Shown: positions 16,102-23,600 of the stretch, piece after piece | Numbering within the stretch: position 1 is the first letter of the stretch | Layout: each line of letters begins with the position of its first letter | DNA from: Tethybacter castelli | GTDB taxonomy: Bacteria > Pseudomonadota > Gammaproteobacteria > Tethybacterales > Tethybacteraceae | Direction: 5' to 3' | Assembly: GCA_036679665.1 (NCBI GenBank) | Contig: JAZHEJ010000001.1 | Coordinates: 1 to 31,852, forward strand | Length of the DNA: 31,852 bases | Made by a program: the position numbers and the translations under genes | The notes under the pieces: model-generated | The model's input: only the letters and a program-made list of their open reading frames with translations | Database searches by the model: none | Told to the model about the DNA's origin: nothing

Positions 16102-17022
16102 CTAACCTTGGTGGTCGTTCTTATCTTCGCTATGCTTGGGTGCTTCGCTATGCATGGGTACTACGGTTTGGCTGGATTTACCCAAAATACCACGAATGGA
16201 TTCGTGCAAATCGGCGGGAAGAAGCACAATTTTGCTGTTTTCAGTTGAGCCGATTTTGTCAATGGCATCCACATAGCGTTGCCCGAGCAAAAATTGGAGC
16301 GGCAACTGAGAGTCTGCTGTCGTTTCTTGAATCATCTTGATCGCACGCTTAGAAGCGTCGGCAAGAGTTACCTCGGCTTCGGCATCGCGCTTTGCTGATT
16401 CAAGACGCCCATCCGCCTGCAAGATAGCAGCCTGCTTGGCTCCTTCAGCGCGGGTGATAACCGCTTTGCGATCCCGTTCGGCGGCGGCTTGCTGTTCCAT
16501 GGAAATCTGCATAGTCTCGGATGGCTGAATATCCTGAATCTCGACGCTTTTCAGATTAAGCCCCCAGCTTTGCACGTCAGGAGCAAGCATGTCGCGTAGT
16601 TTGGCTTTGATCTGTTCACGCGATGATAATGCGGCGTCCAAATCCATTTCCCCAAGTATTGAACGAAGCGATGTTTGTACCAGATTGCGTACCGCCTCGG
16701 AAAAGTCAACCACGCCATAGATAGCTGTTGGAGCATCAATAACCTTGATAAACGCGATTGCGTTGGTACTTATGACAGCGTTGTCTCGGGTGATCACCTC
16801 TTGACGGTTGATGTCAAGCAGGATATCTTTGGTGACAACTTTGTAACTCACTAAATCCATGAACGGTATGATGACAGACAGGCCTGGCTGCAGGGTGCGC
16901 TCGTACTTGCCAAAACGTTCAACCAGCCACTCTTCTCCTTGCGGAACGGTACGTACGCCGAACCCGATTGCCGTGGCAATCAGGATAACTAGAAAAATAG
17001 CGATAATCAGTCCAGTGCTCAA
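16102..17022 (-). CDS. qmcA: SPFH/stomatin-family membrane protein (QmcA, paraslipin)
   Basis: The 306-residue protein has one N-terminal membrane anchor (about 3-22) and an SPFH (band 7) domain with RTVPQGEEWLVERFGKYERT, LQPGLSVIIPFMD, the NAVISTNAIAFIKV block and VRNLVQTSLRSILGEMDLD. A helical, Ala/Glu-rich coiled-coil region follows (AAAERDRKAVITRAEG, KRDAEAEVTLADASK). Such proteins form large ring or cage assemblies in the inner membrane and act with NfeD-type partners, sometimes influencing membrane proteases. It follows nfeD by 12 bp on the same strand, which is the classical pairing. The last residues are encoded by a short imperfect tandem repeat (HSEAPKHSED). Confidence 0.94.
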   Translation of the reverse strand: MSTGLIIAIFLVILIATAIGFGVRTVPQGEEWLVERFGKYERTLQPGLSVIIPFMDLVSYKVVTKDILLDINRQEVITRDNAVISTNAIAFIKVIDAPTAIYGVVDFSEAVRNLVQTSLRSILGEMDLDAALSSREQIKAKLRDMLAPDVQSWGLNLKSVEIQDIQPSETMQISMEQQAAAERDRKAVITRAEGAKQAAILQADGRLESAKRDAEAEVTLADASKRAIKMIQETTADSQLPLQFLLGQRYVDAIDKIGSTENSKIVLLPADLHESIRGILGKSSQTVVPMHSEAPKHSEDKNDHQG

Positions 17023-17034
17023 AATAATCTCCTG

Positions 17035-17478
17035 TCAAGTGGAAACGACGGTAACGGTCCGCGTTTCATATTCAATCTTAGTTACTTTAGCATTGTCACC
17101 GATGGAAAATTGCCGGTCTGAAGACGCGGCCTGCCATAAGTCATTGCCGTCATACGGCCGTTGAAAGCGAATCTTGCCGGTACCGTCATGCCATTCGGTT
17201 ATCACGCCGGTCACGCCAAGCATTTTTTCCGGACGATTTATGCGCTTTAATATTTTTTTGCCAAACATGACCCAGCAAGCAAGTAGAACGAAACTGAAAA
17301 CTCCCCAAAGTATTACCTGTACCAAAATTGATAAATCCGGCGCTAGGCCCAGTATGCCGGCAACCAGCATGCAAGACAGACCTAGCCACATCAAGTAGAA
17401 CGAGCCGACAATTACCATGTCCGCAACGAGCAAGGTAATGCCTGCCACCAACCAGAACAGCCATAAATATTCGATCAT
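17035..17478 (-). CDS. nfeD: NfeD-like membrane protein (short form)
   Basis: This 147-residue protein has about three hydrophobic segments in the first 75 residues and a C-terminal OB-fold domain (MLGVTGVITEWHDGTGKIRF, then DLWQAAS). It lacks the N-terminal ClpP-like protease domain of long NfeD proteins and so corresponds to the YbbK/NfeD1b type that partners QmcA. The ATG overlaps the stop of the upstream nucleoside hydrolase reading frame by 4 bp (ATGA). If the frameshift in that gene is corrected, the overlap disappears and a gap of about 45 bp remains. It is probably co-transcribed with qmcA. Confidence 0.93.
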   Translation of the reverse strand: MIEYLWLFWLVAGITLLVADMVIVGSFYLMWLGLSCMLVAGILGLAPDLSILVQVILWGVFSFVLLACWVMFGKKILKRINRPEKMLGVTGVITEWHDGTGKIRFQRPYDGNDLWQAASSDRQFSIGDNAKVTKIEYETRTVTVVST

Positions 17479-18452
17479 CTAAAGAAAATATGTCGGCCGG
17501 TCATATTTGAGAAGATGAAAAAATTACGTTGTTTGGCCGCACAGCGTGTTGACAAACAGTTTGCGTAGGCCTTCAGCATCCACTCTGTGTCCTGGCTGAC
17601 AAAAGTATCCTTCATTACCGCGGTCATGCCGCGGGCGAAGCTTTCGGTAACCACCCTGATCCGCGCGGCTCGAGTAGCAAAAAGATCGCGAGCAACCGGT
17701 AACGCAACGGCGCTAACATCATGCATGCAACAACCGTCATAACTTAATTCTTTAGAGTAAAAATTAATGTAAAAATCCGCGGCTTTCTCCAGGACTTCAC
17801 CGAATAGACGGTTAGCAGAAGCAATTTTCTTAAAATCTTCCGGCCCAACTAGCGATTTTGCGGTAACATCCAAACCGATCATCGTAACTTTCCAGTTCGC
17901 ACCGAACACAATATTATCCGCCAAAGGATCATTGGCGCTATTGGCTTCAGCTAACGGGGTGACGTTGCCGGGAAAAAAAACGCTGCCGCCCATAAGAATT
18001 ACTTCTTTAACCTTGGCTACCGAGTCTGGATGTTGTTGTACCAGTTTGGCGATATTGGTCAACGGCCCGATCGGAATCAGGGTGATTTCGCCGGGGTTAT
18101 TCTGAATTGTTTCATGCATGAATTCAACCGCGCCGCGAGGATCAACGCTGCGTTTGGCAACAGGTAGATTGAGTTCCCCGAGTCCGTCTTTGCCGTGCAC
18201 GAAGTCCGGAAAAGGCAGATGCGTACCATCTAGCCCGGTGTCTTCTCCGTGGCAAACCGGAATGTCAATTTGGGCGATTTCGCACAAACGCAGAGCGTTA
18301 GCGGTGGCAAGTTCGGTAGAAACGTTACCGAATATGGTAGTCAATCCCAGCAGTTCAAGTTGAGGATGCGCAAGCGCAAAGTAAATTGCCATGGCGTCAT
18401 CAATACCCGGATCAGTGTCAATAATTATCTTGGTTGTGTTGTTCGTTTGCAT
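17475..18452 (-). CDS. Inosine/uridine-type nucleoside hydrolase with frameshifted C-terminus
   Basis: The enzyme cleaves ribonucleosides to ribose and free base. The calcium site motif DTDPGIDDA is at residues 12-20, and GNVSTELATANALRL, PIGPLTNIAKL, KEVILMGGSVFFPGN and the late CMHDVSAVA Asp are all present, so the catalytic core is complete. The last 35-40 residues do not look like the family. In the next frame, minus-strand bases 17584 to 17524 encode VDAEGLRKLFVNTLCGQTT and then a stop. This is the expected IU-NH C-terminus. A single-base loss near 17585-17600 therefore seems to have swapped the tail. It begins a run with nfeD and qmcA and is divergent from the nucleoside importer. Confidence 0.9.
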   Translation of the reverse strand: MQTNNTTKIIIDTDPGIDDAMAIYFALAHPQLELLGLTTIFGNVSTELATANALRLCEIAQIDIPVCHGEDTGLDGTHLPFPDFVHGKDGLGELNLPVAKRSVDPRGAVEFMHETIQNNPGEITLIPIGPLTNIAKLVQQHPDSVAKVKEVILMGGSVFFPGNVTPLAEANSANDPLADNIVFGANWKVTMIGLDVTAKSLVGPEDFKKIASANRLFGEVLEKAADFYINFYSKELSYDGCCMHDVSAVALPVARDLFATRAARIRVVTESFARGMTAVMKDTFVSQDTEWMLKAYANCLSTRCAAKQRNFFIFSNMTGRHIFFR

Positions 18453-18611
18453 GTCTTCATTATATAAAGCTACTCACAACCGCGGCGGTATTGTTCAAAA
18501 TCCAAGCTGTCAGGCCAGCTATCATACTGAAAACCTTATCCTCATTAATCTGCCAATCAGTTTTATACCTGGATTTCCAATCAGTGATGACAAAACCAAA
18601 TACAATGCAAA

Positions 18612-18673
18612 ATTTGATTGAATCGCAGCTATATTTGATTGATGTCGCCGACGACATCTGAATGGAATATAAT
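18612..18673 (+). promoter_or_regulatory. Operator/promoter region of the nucleoside importer
   Basis: The region between the divergent nucleoside hydrolase and BMP genes holds a perfect inverted repeat, GATGTCG (18641-18647), CCGA, CGACATC (18652-18658). A perfect TATAAT (18668-18673) follows 9 bp later, so the palindrome covers the expected -35 position (about 18645-18650), where no consensus hexamer exists. A direct repeat ATTTGATTGA occurs at 18612-18621 and 18633-18642, 21 bp apart, or two helical turns. The layout suggests control by one or two DNA-binding proteins. On the other strand ATTATA at 18459-18464 gives a TATAAT only six bases before the hydrolase ATG. Confidence 0.55.
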
Positions 18674-18700
18674 CTGCATAGGCATCAACAGGAGAAGCCA

Positions 18701-19696
18701 GTGAACTCAATAAAACGACTAATAACCGGTTGCCTTTTGGTAACCACATCTGCCGCGTTGGCGCAGGAATTTAAACCCGCGGTGGTTTACGACCTTGGTG
18801 GAAAATTTGATAAATCATTCAACGAAGGTATCTACAACGGCGTGCAAAAGTTTGCTCAGGAAACCGGGATTGAAGTTCAGGAATTTGAACTGAACAACGA
18901 AGCTCAGCGTGAACAGGCATTGCGCCGCATGGCACAACGAGGCGCTACGGCGGTGTTGGGTGTGGGCTTTGGCCAGGCTGACGCGATTAACGTTGTGGCG
19001 CAGGAATATCCTGATGTCAAATTCGGAATCATTGACGTAAGTTGGTTAGATCAACCCAATTTGCGGCAATATTCTTTCAAGGAGCACGAAGGATCCTTTT
19101 TAGTGGGATGGGCGGCGGCCAAGGCCTCCAAGTCTGGAACGGCCGGCTTTGTCGGCGGGATGGATATTCCGCTGATTCGTCGTTTCAGTTGTGGATACGT
19201 ACAGGGCTTTAAGGCTGCCGGAGGCAATACGGTGTATCAGAATATGACCGGTACAACTCCTGCGGCTTGGAATGATCCGACCAAAGGAGCTGAGCTTGCT
19301 CGTAGTCAGTTTGACCGCGGTGCCGATGTGGTGTTTGCCGCGGCTGGTTCCACCGGACTAGGCGTGCTGCAGGCCGCTGAAGACGCGGGAAAGTTTGCTA
19401 TCGGAGTAGACAGCAATCAAAACTATTTACATCCCGGCACGATGCTTACCTCAATGCTCAAGCGGGTTGATGTTGCCGCCTATGAATTTTTTTCCTCTGC
19501 AATGCAAGGAACGTTCGAAGCGGGAGTTGTAGACCTAGGTATTGAAGAAGGCGGAGTCGACTGGGCGGTCGACGAATATAACAATGGCTTGGTATCCGGG
19601 TTCCGTGATGAAGTTGAATCGCTGAAAAACAAAATTATCAGCGGCGAGATCCAGATTCACAATTACACTATCGACAATAACTGCCCGGTAAACTGA
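18701..19696 (+). CDS. BMP-family nucleoside-binding periplasmic protein
   Basis: This is the binding component of a basic-membrane-protein (PnrA/Med) type ABC importer; characterised members bind purine or pyrimidine nucleosides. I chose GTG at 18701 because AGGAGA lies 5 bp upstream (18690-18695) and translation then begins MNSIKRLITGCLL, a good signal peptide cleaved near AALAQ. An ATG at 18662 lies within the promoter -10 area. The mature 330-residue-class protein shows VVYDLGGKFDKSFNEG, GVGFGQADAINVVA, YSFKEHEGSFLVGWAAA, GFVGGMDIPLIRRF and GVDSNQNYLHPGTMLTSMLK, all family hallmarks. There is no lipobox, so it is soluble. It is followed by the ATPase and permeases of the same system. Confidence 0.94.
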   Translation: MNSIKRLITGCLLVTTSAALAQEFKPAVVYDLGGKFDKSFNEGIYNGVQKFAQETGIEVQEFELNNEAQREQALRRMAQRGATAVLGVGFGQADAINVVAQEYPDVKFGIIDVSWLDQPNLRQYSFKEHEGSFLVGWAAAKASKSGTAGFVGGMDIPLIRRFSCGYVQGFKAAGGNTVYQNMTGTTPAAWNDPTKGAELARSQFDRGADVVFAAAGSTGLGVLQAAEDAGKFAIGVDSNQNYLHPGTMLTSMLKRVDVAAYEFFSSAMQGTFEAGVVDLGIEEGGVDWAVDEYNNGLVSGFRDEVESLKNKIISGEIQIHNYTIDNNCPVN

Positions 19697-19766
19697 TCGA
19701 ACAAGAAGCAGGCGGCAGGCAGACGAAAAGTGTGCCGTCAATTTCGATTAGGCTCCTGTTAGTATA

Positions 19767-19781
19767 AGTTGGCAACCAACT
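19767..19781 (+). promoter_or_regulatory. Hairpin directly before the nucleoside ATPase start
   Basis: AGTTGG (19767-19772) and CCAACT (19776-19781) can form a 6-bp stem with a 3-nt loop that ends at the base before the GTG start codon. No Shine-Dalgarno is visible there. A stem-loop here could lower translation of the ATPase relative to the binding protein or protect the upstream message. Confidence 0.35.
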
Positions 19782-21326
19782 GTGGGTATTGCTACCAACC
19801 TTGAGTCGCGTAGCCAACTTGCAATTGAACTGTCCGGCGTTTGTAAGGCTTTTGGGCATGTCCAAGCCAATAGCGATGTAGATCTAGCCGTTCCAGAAGG
19901 CACAATCCATGGCATCGTAGGTGAAAACGGCGCCGGCAAATCAACTTTGATGAGCATTTTGTACGGCTTTTACACCGCTGACCGCGGGAAGATCAACATC
20001 AAAGGCAAACAGGTCGATATTCCCGACAGTGCCGCGGCTATCAAACTGGGAATCGGTATGGTGCATCAGCATTTCATGTTGGTACCGGTGTTTTCGGTTT
20101 TGGAAAACGTTATGCTAGGGGTGGAAGGCGGACCGATCCTTGCCTCCGGTAAGCTCAAGGCTCGTGCTGAATTAAAGCGGTTGGCATCCGAATACGAACT
20201 TGCGGTTGATCCTGACGCGTTGATTCAGGATCTGCCGGTTGGGTTACGTCAGCGCGTAGAAATCCTCAAAGCCTTGTACCGCGGCGCGCGGATTTTAATT
20301 CTTGACGAACCGACCGGAGTGCTAACCCCGCAAGAAGCGACTCGTTTGTTTGAAATTCTTCGTCTGATGTGCAAGCGTGGCGAAACAATCATTTTGATTA
20401 CCCATAAATTGCGCGAAATTATGGCGGTAACCGACAACGTTACCGTGATGCGTGGCGGTAAAGTTGTTGCTAATCGTGAAACAGCCAAAACTTCGCCAGA
20501 AGAACTAGCTGAACTTATGGTCGGTCGCAAAGTGTTGCTGTCGGTAGACAAAAAACCTAACCAACCCGGCGATGTGAAGCTGGCGGTTAATGAACTTGGC
20601 GTGATGAGCAATGCCGGGGTGCTGGGGGTCAAACACGCTTCATTTGAAGTTCGCGCCGGGGAAATCCTTGGTGTAGCCGGTGTGTCAGGCAACGGCCAAA
20701 GCGAATTGCTGCAGGCGTTGGCGGGAATGCAACCGATCGTGGCTGGGCAGATCACGGTACACGGGGAGCCAATCACCGCTGACACACCTACTGACCCGGT
20801 CAAATTGCGCAAGCTAGGTGTGGCGCACGTACCAGAAGATCGCCATGAGTGCGGCTTGGTAATGGATTTTCCGGCCGAGGATTCGCTAATTTTGGGCCAT
20901 CATTATTATGACCAGTTTGTGCGTAACCATCTTTTAGTGCGTGACAAGATTCATAATTTTGCCGAGCTGGTTATGGATAATTTTGATGTGAGACCAAATG
21001 CCCCGTTGTTGCGTAGCGCCGATTTTTCAGGCGGCAACCAACAAAAAATAGTCTTGGCGCGCGAGATCGACGAGCAACCGGAAGTGCTGCTTATCGGGCA
21101 ACCGACGCGCGGAGTCGACATCGGGGCGATAGAGGCTATTCATCGTCGCCTGATTGCGATGCGTGATCAAGGTTGCGCGATCGTGCTTGTGTCGTTCGAG
21201 TTAGATGAGATTATGTCGTTGTCGGATCGCATCATTGTGATGAATGCGGGCAGAATCGTTGGTGAAGTTGTGACCGCCGAGACTAACGAAAATGAATTGG
21301 GTCTGCTGATGGCCGGCGTGGGCTAG
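19782..21326 (+). CDS. Nucleoside ABC transporter ATPase, double domain
   Basis: At 514 residues this protein has two fused nucleotide-binding domains, as in the YufO/RnsA/NupA group that pairs with BMP proteins. Domain one has Walker A GENGAGKST, the MVHQHFMLVPVFSVLENV Q-loop typical of the group, a degenerate signature LPVGLRQRVEI and Walker B LILDEPTGVL. Domain two has a relaxed Walker A (GVSGNGQSELLQAL), the signature FSGGNQQK and LLIGQPTRGVD, where the catalytic Asp/Glu of the Walker B is replaced, as is common in this family. The only plausible start is GTG 19782, after a small hairpin. Two permease genes follow directly. Confidence 0.95.
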   Translation: MGIATNLESRSQLAIELSGVCKAFGHVQANSDVDLAVPEGTIHGIVGENGAGKSTLMSILYGFYTADRGKINIKGKQVDIPDSAAAIKLGIGMVHQHFMLVPVFSVLENVMLGVEGGPILASGKLKARAELKRLASEYELAVDPDALIQDLPVGLRQRVEILKALYRGARILILDEPTGVLTPQEATRLFEILRLMCKRGETIILITHKLREIMAVTDNVTVMRGGKVVANRETAKTSPEELAELMVGRKVLLSVDKKPNQPGDVKLAVNELGVMSNAGVLGVKHASFEVRAGEILGVAGVSGNGQSELLQALAGMQPIVAGQITVHGEPITADTPTDPVKLRKLGVAHVPEDRHECGLVMDFPAEDSLILGHHYYDQFVRNHLLVRDKIHNFAELVMDNFDVRPNAPLLRSADFSGGNQQKIVLAREIDEQPEVLLIGQPTRGVDIGAIEAIHRRLIAMRDQGCAIVLVSFELDEIMSLSDRIIVMNAGRIVGEVVTAETNENELGLLMAGVG

Positions 21327-21334
21327 AAAGAAAA

Positions 21335-22483
21335 ATGAACAAGATTGTGGCGGTATTTTCGCGCCAAGGGACGCCTGAGTTACCACATTGGGCTGATGTT
21401 GGCGTGATGCCGGTGCTCAATTTGTTTGTCGCATTATTCGCGACGGCAATTGTAATTTTGTTGCTTGGTGAAAATCCGATTGACGCGCTGCGGGTGATGA
21501 TGCTAGGAGCGCTGGTGTTCGACGGCGGCCTAGGATTTACTTTGTATTACACCACCAACTTGATTTTTACCGGTTTGTGCGTGGCGGTCGCATTTCAAGC
21601 GTTGCAATTTAATATCGGCGGTGAAGGCCAAGCGGTAATGGGAGGCTTAGGGGTCGGATTGTTGTTATTGTTGGTACAAGACAAAGTGCCGCTACTGATT
21701 TTGTTTCCGTTCGCGGTGCTGGCCGCGGGGGTTTTCGGAGGAATTTGGGGATTGATTCCAGGCTATCTGTACGCGAAGCGAGGCAGCCATATTGTCATAA
21801 CCACGATCATGTTCAACTTCATCGCTTTTGCGATTTTGCAATATCTGCTTGTGAAAGTGCTGATTGAACCCGGCCAGATGTCTCCTCAGTCGGAAGCTTT
21901 CGCCGATCGCACCAATCTTCCTTTTCTTCACGAGATACTCGCCGCGTTAGGCTTTGAAGTTACGCGCACTCCGCTGAACATATCGCTGTTTTTGGCGCTT
22001 GGGGCGGCGGTGCTAATCTGGTTGTTGATATGGCGCACGCCTTGGGGGTACGAGGTGCGTACTTTAGGCAAGTCTGAGCGTGCGGCCGTTTATGCGGGTA
22101 TTCGTCCGCAACGTCTGATCATGCAGGTGATGTTCGTATCGGGCGCGTTAGCGGGGCTTTTAGGTATCAACGCGGTTATGGGCGACGCACATCGGTTATT
22201 GATCGGCTTTGCGACCAACTACGGTTTTGCGGGAATCGGGGTGGCGCTGATGGGGCGCAACCATCCGATCGGTATTGTTTTGTCGGCGTTGTTGTTCGGG
22301 ATTTTAATCCAAGGCGGGAGCGAGCTGGATTTTGAATTCAAGCTAATTACCCGTGATATAGTGGGGGTGATTCAAGGCCTGATTATTTTGTTCGCAGGCG
22401 CGCTGTCATTGCTGTTTGAACCGCCGTTGGCCAGATTGTTGAGAAAGCTGAATTTACTGAAAACGGATACCGCCAATGGCTGA
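21335..22483 (+). CDS. Nucleoside ABC transporter permease 1
   Basis: This 382-residue multi-spanning membrane protein belongs to the BPD_transp_2 superfamily, on the branch that works with BMP binding proteins (YufP/NupB/RnsC type). Typical stretches are FQALQFNIGGEGQAVMGG, KRGSHIVITTIMFNFIA and the ATPase-contact loop VRTLGKSERAAVYAGI, followed by NYGFAGIGVALMGRNHPIG. It starts 8 bp after the ATPase stop and overlaps the second permease by 8 bp, which indicates one operon. It forms half of the translocation channel. Confidence 0.94.
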   Translation: MNKIVAVFSRQGTPELPHWADVGVMPVLNLFVALFATAIVILLLGENPIDALRVMMLGALVFDGGLGFTLYYTTNLIFTGLCVAVAFQALQFNIGGEGQAVMGGLGVGLLLLLVQDKVPLLILFPFAVLAAGVFGGIWGLIPGYLYAKRGSHIVITTIMFNFIAFAILQYLLVKVLIEPGQMSPQSEAFADRTNLPFLHEILAALGFEVTRTPLNISLFLALGAAVLIWLLIWRTPWGYEVRTLGKSERAAVYAGIRPQRLIMQVMFVSGALAGLLGINAVMGDAHRLLIGFATNYGFAGIGVALMGRNHPIGIVLSALLFGILIQGGSELDFEFKLITRDIVGVIQGLIILFAGALSLLFEPPLARLLRKLNLLKTDTANG

Positions 22484-23450
22484 TTTATGGTTACTGACCG
22501 TGCTTACGCTTGATGCGACGGTGCGAGTATCGGTACCATTGATTTTTGCCGCGATGGCAGGATGCTTTTCAGAACGTGCCGGGGTGGTTGACATAAGCTT
22601 GGAAGGCAAGATGCTTGCGGCGGCGTTTGCGGCGGCGGTTATGACTTATGTTGCGGGAAATCCGTGGCTTGGGGTGTTGGCCGGTATCGCGATTAGTTGT
22701 GCGATGTCGTTGCTGCACAGTTTTGCATCGGTGTCCCAGCGCGGTGATCAGGTGATTAGCGGGCTAGCCGCCAATACGCTGGCAATGGGACTTACCGCTA
22801 CGATAGGTATTGCTTGGTTCAAGCAAGGCGGCGATACTCCGCGGCTTGATCCCGAACAGCGGTTTTTTGGTATCGAGTGGCCGTTTGCGGATGCAATCGG
22901 GCAAATTCCGGTAATTGGTGTCGTATACAAAGAGTTGATCAGCGGGCATAATATTTTGGTGTATCTCGCTTTTTTGGTTGTGCCGCTATCGTCCTGGATA
23001 CTGTTCAAGACCCGCTTCGGGATGCGGATTCGCGCAGTTGGAGAAAGCCCGGTAGCCGCTGATACCGCGGGCATTTCAGTAGAAAAGATGCGTTATTTGG
23101 CAGGGCTTTGTGCCGGAGTGCTGTGCGGTATAGCCGGAGCATATCTGTCAACCGCTCATTCGGCCGGATTTGTGGTAAACATGACCGCCGGCAAGGGTTT
23201 TATCGCGTTGGCCGCGCTGATTTTCGGCAAATGGCGTCCGTTCCAGGCTATGTTAGCCTGTTTTCTATTTGGATTTTTTGAAGCCTTGGCCGCGCGACTA
23301 CAGGGTGTGGAAATTGTGGGAATCGGTCAGCTGTCAAGCGACTTGATTGCCGCGTTACCATATCTTTTGACCGTGATTTTGTTGGCCGGATTTATCGGCA
23401 AGGCTATAGCTCCGGCCGCTATCGGCGTACCATATGTCAAAGGACGCTAG
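22476..23450 (+). CDS. Nucleoside ABC transporter permease 2
   Basis: This 324-residue membrane protein is the second permease subunit (YufQ/NupC/RnsD type). It shows LIFAAMAGCFSERAGVVDIS and LEGKMLAAAFAAA, which open this subfamily, then QRGDQVISGLAANTLAMGLT and the coupling loop RIRAVGESPVAADTAGISV. The last codons (APAAIGVPYVKGR, stop at 23448-23450) overlap an ATG at 23434 that once started cdd. The same tail is repeated 912 bp downstream. Permease and deaminase were therefore translationally coupled in the ancestral arrangement. Confidence 0.94.
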   Translation: MADLWLLTVLTLDATVRVSVPLIFAAMAGCFSERAGVVDISLEGKMLAAAFAAAVMTYVAGNPWLGVLAGIAISCAMSLLHSFASVSQRGDQVISGLAANTLAMGLTATIGIAWFKQGGDTPRLDPEQRFFGIEWPFADAIGQIPVIGVVYKELISGHNILVYLAFLVVPLSSWILFKTRFGMRIRAVGESPVAADTAGISVEKMRYLAGLCAGVLCGIAGAYLSTAHSAGFVVNMTAGKGFIALAALIFGKWRPFQAMLACFLFGFFEALAARLQGVEIVGIGQLSSDLIAALPYLLTVILLAGFIGKAIAPAAIGVPYVKGR

Positions 23451-23453
23451 GCG
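23409..23453 (+). repeat. Left copy of the permease-tail/cdd-start repeat
   Basis: Forty-five bases match 24321-24365 at 41 positions. The repeat covers the last 13 codons and stop of permease 2 and the first seven codons of cdd, which overlap. The 20 bases from the cdd ATG onward are identical. In the permease frame the four differences are CCG/CCA, GCT/GCA, GGC/GAC and CCA/CCC, so three are synonymous. More diverged cdd similarity continues to the right of both copies. Confidence 0.93.
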
Positions 23454-23575
23454 CGCGCTGATTGAATTTCCGGTAGGGGTTATGTTTTATGCGGTGAATA
23501 GGCCCAGATCCACATGGATGTCAATGTTGAAAATGAGGTTTATCCAATGGTAACTGCGCCGAAGTTGGAGCAATG
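23434..23575 (+). pseudogene. Decayed 5' relic of cytidine deaminase
   Basis: From the ATG at 23434 the text reads MSKDARRALI (intact cdd: MSKDARRELI). About 45 bases of cdd are then missing, after which TTTCCGGTAGG (FPVG) resumes. A 2-base length change puts the next match, VNVENEVYP (intact: VNVENASYP), into another frame from about 23520. A further shift puts CAEVGAM (23555-23575; intact: CAEAAAI) into the third frame. Similarity fades after that. Three frames, a deletion and no stop-free path show a dead copy. The zinc-site CAE triplet is still readable, but PCxxC is gone. The relic adjoins the methyltransferase gene and even provides in-frame codons upstream of it. Confidence 0.85.
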
Positions 23576-23600
23576 TGGCTACAGCACACAAAAGATCACG

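Noticed and set aside
16127..16165. Tandem repeat CTTCGCTATGC(T/A)TGGGT near the end of qmcA
   Set aside because: It is two imperfect units that encode part of the acidic/basic C-terminal tail; no array or phase-variation unit is evident.
21060..21120. Loss of the Walker B acidic residue in the second ATPase domain of the nucleoside transporter as a defect
   Set aside because: QPTRGVD in place of DEPT is common in the second domain of this double-ATPase family, so it is normal degeneracy.
23514..23600. Upstream extension of the methyltransferase reading frame (MDVNVENEVYPM...) as its true N-terminus
   Set aside because: These codons are the frameshifted remains of cdd (compare VNVENASYP in the intact gene); family similarity begins near the CPSC pair, so the start was moved to 23601.
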